A DNA stretch of 64,000 nucleotides, taken from assembly GCF_013378445.1 (NCBI RefSeq), contig NZ_JABXYK010000001.1, positions 496,001-560,000 of the forward strand, written 5' to 3'. The position numbers and the translations under genes were made by a program. Source of the stretch: Mycoplana rhizolycopersici (GTDB lineage Bacteria; Pseudomonadota; Alphaproteobacteria; Rhizobiales; Rhizobiaceae). The notes under the pieces are model-generated. The model made no database searches. It was given only the letters and a program-made list of their open reading frames with translations, and was not told the DNA's origin. Of the stretch, positions 57,511-64,000 are shown piece by piece; within the stretch, counting starts at the first letter, position 1, and each line of letters starts with the position of its first letter.

Positions 57511-59517
57511 GTGGCGGACCATTTGTTACTCGGCATCGATACCGGCGGAACCTATACCGATGCGGTCCTCTTCAGCGAGGAGAGCGGCGTCGTGGCGAAG
57601 GCCAAGGCGCTGACGACGCGGCACGACCTGGTGGTCGGCATATCCGGGGCGGTCGAGGCGGTGCTGGAGCAGGCGAAGGCGCCCGTCTCCGCCATCAGCC
57701 TCGTGTCGCTGTCAACGACGCTTGCCACCAATGCGCTTGTCGAGGGGCAGGGGGGCCGTGCCGGCCTGGTCATGATCGGATTCGGGCCGGAGGACTTGAA
57801 GCGCGACGGGCTCGGCGAGGCGCTCGGCAACGACCCTGTCCTGTTCCTGCCCGGCGGCCACAACGTGCATGGACACGAAACCCCGCTCGACATGTCGCCA
57901 CTCGATGCGGCGTTGCCGAATCTGGCGCAGAGTGTTTCCTCCTTTGCGGTCGCCGGTTATTTCGCCGTGCGCAATCCCGCCCACGAACAGCGCGTGCGCG
58001 ACCGGATCCGGGAGGTCTCGCATCTGCCCGTGACCTGCAGCCACGAACTTTCCTCCAAGCTCGGCGGTCCGCGGCGGGCACTGACCACGCTGCTGAATGC
58101 GCGGCTGGTCTCGATGATCGACCGCCTCATCGGCGCCTGCGAGGGCTATCTGGACCGGCGCGGTATCCATGTGCCGATGATGGTCGTGCGCGGCGACGGC
58201 GCGCTGATTTCGGCGGCCGAGGCGAGGCTGCGGCCGATCGAGACGATCCTCTCCGGACCGGCGGCGAGCCTTGTCGGCGCCCGCCACCTGACCGGTATGG
58301 ACGACGCAGTGGTCTCCGACATCGGCGGCACGACCACCGACGTGGCGATACTGGACAAGGGGCGCCCGCGGCTCGACGCCGAGGGGGCGGTTGTCGGGGG
58401 CTACCGCACCATGGTCGAGGCGGTCGCCATGCGGACCTACGGCCTCGGCGGCGATTCCGAAGTGCGCATCAACGACCGCGGCCTGACCGCCCGGCTCGAT
58501 CTCGGCCCGCGGCGCTTCCTGCCCCTCAGCCTTGCGTCCACGCTTCACGGCGACGTCGTTCGCACTGCGCTGGAACGACAGCTCCGGGCATCGCATGTCG
58601 GGCGGTACGACGGTCGTTTTGCCGTGCGCACCGGCCTGCCGGACCACCTTGCGAGCGGCTTGCAGTCGCAGGAGCAGGCACTCTACGACCGCATAACCGG
58701 CGTGCCGCTGCCGCTGGACCAGCTCCTGGCCAGCACATTGCAGAAGGCGACCCTCGACCGGCTCGTCGGTCGCGGTCTCGTGCATATCAGCGCAATTACG
58801 CCATCGGACGCCATGCATGTCCTCGGCCGACAGGACCAGTGGGACCGCGAGGCAGCCCGGCTGGGGCTCGAGTTAGCGGCTCGGGCGAAGGACGGGTCGG
58901 GCAGGCCCATCGCGGATTCGGCCGAACGGTTGGCGCGCATGATCGTCGACCGGCTGGCGCGGCAGTCCTGCGACGCCATCATGGGCGCTTGCCTTGCCGA
59001 GGACGGGGTAGGCGCGATTGACCCGGCAGAATCCTTACCCGTCGACCGCGCCCTGCTGCGTCGACCGGGGATCGTCCAGTTCCGCATCCATCTCGATCGC
59101 CCGCTGATCGGCCTCGGCGCTTCCGCGCCGGTCTACTATCCGGCCATCGCGAACATGCTCGACACCGAGCAGGCCATCCCGTTCGACGCCGACGTGGCCA
59201 ACGCGATCGGTGCCGTCGTCGGCCAGGTGCGGGCAAGCGCGACCGTCTTCGTCACGGTGCCGGAAGAGGGCATCTTCATTGTCGGCGGATCGGGCGAAAG
59301 CGTGCGGCTGCTGGCGGAGGAGGAGGCCTTCTCGCTGGCGCGCGAACGCGCGATCGGCGCGGCCCTGCATGCGGCGCACCTCAGCGGTGCCGATGAACCC
59401 GCCGTGACCCTGGCAGAATTGATCGAGGCGCCGGAGATCGAGGGCCAGCGAAAACTGGTGGAAGCGCGCTTCACCGCGACGGCGACGGGGCGCCCTAGGA
59501 TCGCTATCGATCAATAG
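57511..59517 (+). CDS. Hydantoinase A / 5-oxoprolinase-type protein
   Basis: 668 residues from GTG 57511, 5 nt after GGTGGA; GTG 57475 is an alternative. It is HyuA-like: the ATP-site start LLLGIDTGGTYTDAVLFSEE, LSTTLATNALVEGQGG, GDGALISAAEARLRPIETIL, SGPAASLVGARHL and VSDIGGTTTDVAILDKGRP. Such proteins phosphorylate and open cyclic amides such as hydantoins or 5-oxoproline with a HyuB partner. No hyuB is adjacent, so this is a lone HyuA or acts with a distant partner. The gap to the P450 gene is 183 bp. Confidence 0.85.
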   Translation: MADHLLLGIDTGGTYTDAVLFSEESGVVAKAKALTTRHDLVVGISGAVEAVLEQAKAPVSAISLVSLSTTLATNALVEGQGGRAGLVMIGFGPEDLKRDGLGEALGNDPVLFLPGGHNVHGHETPLDMSPLDAALPNLAQSVSSFAVAGYFAVRNPAHEQRVRDRIREVSHLPVTCSHELSSKLGGPRRALTTLLNARLVSMIDRLIGACEGYLDRRGIHVPMMVVRGDGALISAAEARLRPIETILSGPAASLVGARHLTGMDDAVVSDIGGTTTDVAILDKGRPRLDAEGAVVGGYRTMVEAVAMRTYGLGGDSEVRINDRGLTARLDLGPRRFLPLSLASTLHGDVVRTALERQLRASHVGRYDGRFAVRTGLPDHLASGLQSQEQALYDRITGVPLPLDQLLASTLQKATLDRLVGRGLVHISAITPSDAMHVLGRQDQWDREAARLGLELAARAKDGSGRPIADSAERLARMIVDRLARQSCDAIMGACLAEDGVGAIDPAESLPVDRALLRRPGIVQFRIHLDRPLIGLGASAPVYYPAIANMLDTEQAIPFDADVANAIGAVVGQVRASATVFVTVPEEGIFIVGGSGESVRLLAEEEAFSLARERAIGAALHAAHLSGADEPAVTLAELIEAPEIEGQRKLVEARFTATATGRPRIAIDQ

Positions 59518-59642
59518 CCGGCGATTTGTTCTCTGGCGGAATAAATTCTTTGTACCATTGCTGAATTGACTGGCAATGAAAGCTTGCAGAAAGTGGCAGC
59601 ATCACGGACCTGAACGTCCTCGCAGCCGCGGAGCGCATCACG

Positions 59643-61814
59643 ATGAATTACACCGAGAAGAACGGGCTTTCCTACGACAACGAGTTGCTGGAGTTCCTCG
59701 TCAGGGAAGCCCTGCCAGGCACCGGCGTCGATGCCGATGCTTATTTCGCAGCCTTTGCCTCGATCGTTACGGAGCTTGCGCCGGAGAACCGCGCCCTTCT
59801 TGAAAAGCGCGACGGGCTGCAGGCGAAGCTGGACGATTGGTACAAGAAGAACGGCGCCCCGGTAGACCTTGCTGCCTATGAAGCCTATCTGCGCGAGATC
59901 GGATACATCGTACCCGAAGGCTCGGACTTCGCCGTGACGACCGCCAATGTCGATCCGGAGATTTCTACTGTTGCGGGGCCGCAGCTCGTCGTTCCCGTCA
60001 TGAATGCCCGATATGCGCTGAACGCGGCCAATGCCCGCTGGGGCTCGCTCTACGATGCGCTGTACGGAACCGACGCCATTGCGGAGGACGACGGGGCTGC
60101 GCGCGGCAAGGGGTACAATCCCAAGCGCGGCGAGAAGGTGATCGCCTGGGTACGCGGTTTCCTCGACGATAGCGTGCCGCTCGTCGGCGCACTGTGGAGC
60201 GAGGCGAGGTCTTTCAGCGTCAGGAACGGTGCGCTGCAGGTTGTCGTATCCGATGGCGAGGCCGTGGGTCTGAAATCGCCCGAAAAGTTCGCCGGCTATC
60301 TTGGGGAAGCTGCGGCGCCGACCGCGATCCTGCTCCGCAATAACGGCCTTCACATCGAGATCGTCATCGATCCCATGACCGAAATCGGCGGCGGCGATTC
60401 CGCGCACGTCTCCGATGTCCGCATCGAGGCGGCGCTGACGACGATCATGGACTGCGAGGATTCTGTCGCCGCGGTCGATGCAGCCGACAAGGTCGTCGTC
60501 TATCGGAACTGGCTGGGTCTCATGAAGGCAGACCTGGAAGAGCAGGTCGAGAAGGCGGGGAAGACCTTCACCCGCAAGCTCCATGCCGATGCGTCCTATA
60601 CCGCGCCGGACGGCTCGACCATCACCTTGCCCGGCCGTTCGCTGATGCTGGTGCGCAATGTCGGCCACCTGATGACCAATCCGGCGATCCTCGACGCAGA
60701 GGGGAACGAAGTCCCCGAAGGAATCATGGATGCGCTGGTCACGGCGCTGATCGCGCTGCACGACGTCGGCCCGAACGGTCGCCGCAAGAATTCCCGCGCC
60801 GGCTCGATCTATATCGTCAAGCCGAAGATGCACGGCCCGGAAGAGGTCGCCTTTGCCAGCAAGATCTTCGGTCTCGTCGAGCAAGCGCTCGGAATGGCGC
60901 CGAACACGATCAAGATGGGCATCATGGACGAGGAGCGGCGCACGACCGTCAACCTCAAGGAGGCGATCAGGGCTGCGAAGGACCGGGTCTTCTTTATCAA
61001 TACCGGCTTCCTCGACCGGACCGGCGATGAGATCCATACCTCGATGGAGGCTGGCCCGATGATCCGCAAGGGCGACATGAAGCAGTCCGCCTGGATCGGC
61101 GCCTACGAAAACGCCAACGTCGATATTGGTCTGGAATGCGGCCTTTCCGGCCACGCGCAGATCGGCAAGGGCATGTGGGCGATGCCGGACCTGATGGCGG
61201 CGATGCTCGAGCAGAAGATCGGCCACCCGAAAGCCGGCGCCAACACCGCCTGGGTGCCGTCGCCGACGGCGGCGACGCTGCATGCGACGCACTACCACCG
61301 AGTCTCGGTGGCCGCCCTGCAGGCAGCGCTGAAAAGCCGCCCCCGCGCCAAGCTCTCCGATATCCTGTCGGTACCTGTCGCGACGCGCCCGAACTGGACG
61401 GCAGACGAGATCCAGAAGGAACTCGACAACAATGCCCAGGGTATCCTCGGCTATGTCGTGCGCTGGGTCGATCAGGGCGTCGGCTGCTCCAAGGTCCCGG
61501 ACATCAACAATGTCGGCCTGATGGAAGACCGTGCCACCCTGCGCATCTCCGCCCAGCACATGGCGAACTGGCTGCACCACGGCGTGGTGACCCAGGCGCA
61601 GATCGTAGAGACGATGAAGCGGATGGCTGCAATCGTCGACGCCCAGAACGCCGGCGACCCGCTCTATACGCCGATGGCGACGGACTTCGACGGTTCCATC
61701 GCGTTCCAGGCGGCCTGCGAGCTGGTGCTGAAGGGACGCGAGCAGCCGAACGGCTATACCGAACCGGTCCTGCATCGCCGCCGTCGCGAACTCAAGGCTG
61801 CCCGCGCCCGCTGA
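59643..61814 (+). CDS. glcB: Malate synthase G
   Basis: 723 residues, the monomeric G form. It condenses glyoxylate with acetyl-CoA to malate. Motifs are [76 protein letters not shown] and [20 protein letters not shown]. With PEP carboxykinase it belongs to growth on C2 and gluconeogenic substrates. The 125-bp upstream gap has AT-rich sequence but no site I recognise. It ends before a strong bidirectional terminator. Confidence 0.97.
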   Translation: MNYTEKNGLSYDNELLEFLVREALPGTGVDADAYFAAFASIVTELAPENRALLEKRDGLQAKLDDWYKKNGAPVDLAAYEAYLREIGYIVPEGSDFAVTTANVDPEISTVAGPQLVVPVMNARYALNAANARWGSLYDALYGTDAIAEDDGAARGKGYNPKRGEKVIAWVRGFLDDSVPLVGALWSEARSFSVRNGALQVVVSDGEAVGLKSPEKFAGYLGEAAAPTAILLRNNGLHIEIVIDPMTEIGGGDSAHVSDVRIEAALTTIMDCEDSVAAVDAADKVVVYRNWLGLMKADLEEQVEKAGKTFTRKLHADASYTAPDGSTITLPGRSLMLVRNVGHLMTNPAILDAEGNEVPEGIMDALVTALIALHDVGPNGRRKNSRAGSIYIVKPKMHGPEEVAFASKIFGLVEQALGMAPNTIKMGIMDEERRTTVNLKEAIRAAKDRVFFINTGFLDRTGDEIHTSMEAGPMIRKGDMKQSAWIGAYENANVDIGLECGLSGHAQIGKGMWAMPDLMAAMLEQKIGHPKAGANTAWVPSPTAATLHATHYHRVSVAALQAALKSRPRAKLSDILSVPVATRPNWTADEIQKELDNNAQGILGYVVRWVDQGVGCSKVPDINNVGLMEDRATLRISAQHMANWLHHGVVTQAQIVETMKRMAAIVDAQNAGDPLYTPMATDFDGSIAFQAACELVLKGREQPNGYTEPVLHRRRRELKAARAR

Positions 61815-61885
61815 TCGGCATCCTGATCGCCGGTCTGAGCGTGTCTCGATCACCTGGCCGGGCTCCAGCCTGCTGCCACACAAAT

Positions 61886-61919
61886 GAAGAAAGCCGCCGG
61901 GAGACCGGCGGCTTTCTTC
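61886..61919. terminator. Bidirectional intrinsic terminator (glcB / L,D-transpeptidase)
   Basis: A perfect 15-bp stem (61886-61900 with 61905-61919) with a GAGA tetraloop. The stem begins GAAGAAAGCC and ends GGCTTTCTTC, giving T-rich tails on both strands. It serves the convergent glcB (+) and the transpeptidase gene (-). Confidence 0.92.
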
Positions 61920-61941
61920 CTCTTTGCTGGTGGCTTTAAGC

Positions 61942-62610
61942 TTACTGCTGGACGACGACGCGCGCGCCCTTGCCGGGACGAACCCGCGAATAAAGGTCGA
62001 TGATGTCCTGGTTCATCAGACGGATGCAGCCCGAGGAGGCAGCCGTACCGATGGAGCTCCACTCCGGCGTGCCGTGCAGGCGGAACAGCGTATCCTGGCC
62101 CTTGGCGTTGAAGAGGTAGAGGGCGCGGGCGCCGAGCGGGTTGGTCAGGCCCGGCTGCATGCCTTCCTTTACATACTTTGCCACTTCAGGTTTGCGCTGG
62201 GCCATTTCTTCCGGCGGATGCCACATCGGCCATTCCTGCTTCCAGGCGATATAGGCCTCGCCTTCCCATGCGAAACCCTGCTTGCCGACACCGATGCCGT
62301 AGCGCACGGCCTTGCCGCCGGGCAGCACGAAATAGAGGAAGCGGGTCGGCGTGTTGACCACGATCGTGCCCGGCTTCTGGTCGGTCTTATAATCGACAAT
62401 CTGGCGGTGATACTTCGGATCGACGCGCTGGATCGGAATGGCCGGCAGTGCGTAGCCGTGATCCTCGACCGAGCCGTATTCGGAGGTGAAGATCTGGTTG
62501 GTGGCCACCTTCTCGCCGATGATCGGCGTGGACGTGGGAACGGAAGAACAACCGGCAAGCGTCGCGGACGCTGCAAGGCCGCATAGAAAAAGGGCAGTGC
62601 GGAGGCGCAT
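61942..62610 (-). CDS. L,D-transpeptidase (YkuD), lipoprotein
   Basis: 222 residues with a lipoprotein signal (LFLCGLAASATLAGC, lipidation on Cys21), so it is anchored on the periplasmic side of a membrane. The YkuD domain has TRFLYFVLPGGKAVRYGIGV and the active site FRLHGTPEWSSIGTAASSGC IRL; the family SHGC motif reads SSGC here, with the catalytic Cys kept. It makes 3-3 peptidoglycan cross-links or attaches proteins. Rhizobia use such enzymes widely in polar growth. It is convergent with glcB. Confidence 0.9.
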   Translation of the reverse strand: MRLRTALFLCGLAASATLAGCSSVPTSTPIIGEKVATNQIFTSEYGSVEDHGYALPAIPIQRVDPKYHRQIVDYKTDQKPGTIVVNTPTRFLYFVLPGGKAVRYGIGVGKQGFAWEGEAYIAWKQEWPMWHPPEEMAQRKPEVAKYVKEGMQPGLTNPLGARALYLFNAKGQDTLFRLHGTPEWSSIGTAASSGCIRLMNQDIIDLYSRVRPGKGARVVVQQ

Positions 62611-62843
62611 CTAATTCTCTTCGACTCGGGAGGTGGCGTGCCGGTCATTCCGGACGTCTGCAACCACGTTTATTTTCCTTCGCCGGCGCATTGCAAGTGG
62701 GTCGGCGGTTCTGCGCGGTTGCGCAGAAGCAAAAAGGCGGCGGCTTGCTTTTTTGCAACATTTCCCGATGCCGCAGGCGGTTGCGGTTCCTTTTCCGGAA
62801 AGCTGATAAGGTGGCGCGATCGCGTCCACCTGGAGATTCGACG

Positions 62844-63365
62844 ATGACGATCCTGTCGCTGCACAATGACAATCCGCTCCTCGACGGACGGCAGTCGGAG
62901 CGTGCCATGATGGTGCGGCGCGGCGTGCAACGCCTGTTCAGCGAACTCAGTCATGCGGTGCTGGCGGAACTGACTCTGGCGAGCGGCAGGCGGGCCGACC
63001 TGATCAGCCTTTCGCCTAAGGGCGAGATCTGGATCATCGAGATCAAGACGTCGATCGAGGATTTCCGCGTCGACAGGAAATGGCCCGACTATCGGCTGCA
63101 CTGCGACCGGCTCTTCTTCGCCACGCACAGGGGCGTTCCGCTGGACATTTTTCCGGAAGACTGCGGTCTCATCGTCTCCGACGGCTACGGCGCCCACATC
63201 CTGCGCGAGGCGCCGGAACACAAGCTTGCGCCGCCGACCCGGAAGTCCGTGACCTTCTCCTTCGCAAGGGTTGCGGCAGGCCGCCTGCTTCAGGCCGAGT
63301 TGCTGACCGACAAGGCGGGGGAGGGCTCGGAGATGGCCGCCATCGTTTCCGGCGCCCGCGACTGA
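62844..63365 (+). CDS. mmcB: MmcB family DNA repair protein
   Basis: 173 residues from ATG 62844, 8 nt after GGAG; the frame is open to 62691 without family similarity. The PD-(D/E)xK-like core is RRADLISLSPKGEIWIIEIK followed by DFRVDRKWPDYRLHCDRLFF. In Caulobacter MmcB acts with ImuB/DnaE2 in damage-induced mutagenesis. It is divergent from the transpeptidase gene over 233 bp, in which I see no clear LexA box. Confidence 0.87.
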   Translation: MTILSLHNDNPLLDGRQSERAMMVRRGVQRLFSELSHAVLAELTLASGRRADLISLSPKGEIWIIEIKTSIEDFRVDRKWPDYRLHCDRLFFATHRGVPLDIFPEDCGLIVSDGYGAHILREAPEHKLAPPTRKSVTFSFARVAAGRLLQAELLTDKAGEGSEMAAIVSGARD

Positions 63366-63498
63366 CTTCACAGCGCTTGTGTCGCCCAAAGCATGGCGCG
63401 CAAAAGTGTGCCGCGGTTTTGCAGAACGACATGCGCGAAAACAAAGACCTAACGCGGCAAAGCCGCAGCCTGCCGGCTTCCTGCATCAGGAATGTCTC

Positions 63499-64000
63499 TT
63501 ACTTCGGTGCCCGCTTGGCCAGGATGCGCTGAAGCGTGCGCCTGTGCATGTTCAGCCGGCGTGCCGTCTCCGACACGTTGCGTTCGCACATTTCGTAAAC
63601 CCGCTGGATATGCTCCCAGCGGACCCGGTCCGCCGACATCGGGTTTTCGGGTAGCTCCGCCTTTTCGCCGGGCTTTTGCGTCAGCGCGGCGAAGATGTCG
63701 TCGGCGTCCGCCGGCTTGGCCAGATAGTCCACGGCTCCGAGTTTGACGGCGTTCACGGCCGTTGCGATGTTGCCGTAACCGGTGAGCATGATGATGCGGG
63801 TGTCGTCGCGGCGCTGCCTGATGGCGGCAATCACGTCGAGGCCGCTGCCGTCGCCGAGCCGCAGATCGATGACGGCATATTTGGGCGGCGTGTTTTTGGC
63901 CTTTGCAATGCCTTCGGCAACCGATTCGGCGATATCGACGACGAAGCCGCGTGTTTCCATGGCGCGTGCCAGGCGGCGCAGGAACGGGCCGTCGTCATCG
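63499..64000 (-). CDS. actR: ActR/RegA/PrrA-type response regulator, 5' end outside window
   Basis: The frame is open to the right edge (codons for DDDGPFLRRLARAMETRG are visible), so the start lies outside. The receiver domain has the phospho-acceptor Asp in AVIDLRLGDGSGLDVIAAIR and Lys in VDYLAKPADADDI. After a linker, the Fis-type HTH reads RNVSETARRLNMHRRTLQRI, the RegA-family signature. ActR with sensor ActS controls redox, acid tolerance and nitrogen/carbon genes in rhizobia. The sensor gene would be beyond the edge. Confidence 0.92.
   Translation of the reverse strand, partial: DDDGPFLRRLARAMETRGFVVDIAESVAEGIAKAKNTPPKYAVIDLRLGDGSGLDVIAAIRQRRDDTRIIMLTGYGNIATAVNAVKLGAVDYLAKPADADDIFAALTQKPGEKAELPENPMSADRVRWEHIQRVYEMCERNVSETARRLNMHRRTLQRILAKRAPK

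Noticed and set aside
56865-59021. A 718-codon plus-strand frame crossing the P450 and hydantoinase genes
   Set aside because: Arg/Pro/Ala-rich composition with no domain; both overlapping genes in the other frames carry intact catalytic motifs.
59511-61883. A 790-codon open frame antisense to glcB
   Set aside because: It exactly mirrors malate synthase G, has no family motif, and its openness follows from GC-rich third positions of the real gene.

Overview
The window is a gene-dense, GC-rich stretch of an alphaproteobacterial chromosome. It almost certainly comes from the Rhizobiaceae (Sinorhizobium/Ensifer, Rhizobium or Shinella type). The evidence is the block chvI-chvG-hprK-EIIA-ptsH-ahcY-divL, pckA beside chvI, the TsaE/AmgK fusion next to a MurU-type enzyme and addB-addA, the order trpF-trpB-trpA-accD-folC-trxA, an intracellular PhaZ, and a his operon ending in coaA. 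I see no insertion sequence, prophage, CRISPR array, tRNA or rRNA. It is core genome with one catabolic island and one detoxification island.

Layout. 1-3382: end of an Smr-domain gene, an XRE regulator and gyrB. 3479-6597: a redox/electrophile island with two paralogous nitroreductases, a DUF2218 protein, an HxlR regulator with two tandem palindromes in front of it, and a glutathionyl-hydroquinone reductase. 6787-9119: gabD and an HpaI-type aldolase. 9163-17635: a sugar cluster, probably for L-fucose or a related 6-deoxy sugar or aldose, with a GntR regulator carrying two winged helices, an aldose dehydrogenase, a FucU mutarotase, an ABC importer and two further dehydrogenases. 17814-20528: PHB depolymerase, a DUF2852 protein and a YgjP-like metallopeptidase. 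20593-25650: trpFBA, accD, folC.

25751-35132 (minus strand): trxA, addA, addB, murU and the tsaE-amgK fusion. 35137-43514 (minus strand): divL (Tyr replaces the phospho-acceptor His), ahcY, the incomplete PTS (HPr, EIIA, HprK) and the envelope-stress/acid two-component system ChvG/ChvI. 43844-47318 (plus strand): pckA, arfB, a Kbp-like BON/LysM protein and an AlkB-family dioxygenase. 47403-52142 (minus strand): hisB, DUF2628, hisH, hisA, a 37-codon micro-ORF that looks like a partial duplication of the hisF start, hisF, hisE and coaA. 52356-54720: hslV, a GNAT gene and hslU. 54918-61814: a DUF1402 secreted protein, a cytochrome P450, a hydantoinase/oxoprolinase-type protein and malate synthase G. 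61942-64000: an L,D-transpeptidase lipoprotein, mmcB and the end of an ActR/RegA-type response regulator cut by the window edge.

The region joins central carbon control (pckA, glcB, PTS, ChvG/I), amino-acid synthesis (trp, his), DNA repair (AddAB, MmcB, AlkB family) and cell-cycle control (DivL). The least ordinary items are the hisF-start duplication, the double-winged-helix GntR protein with unexplained palindromes in its cluster, and the paired HxlR operators. Gene starts were chosen from ribosome-binding sites and family alignment by eye; none was tested computationally.
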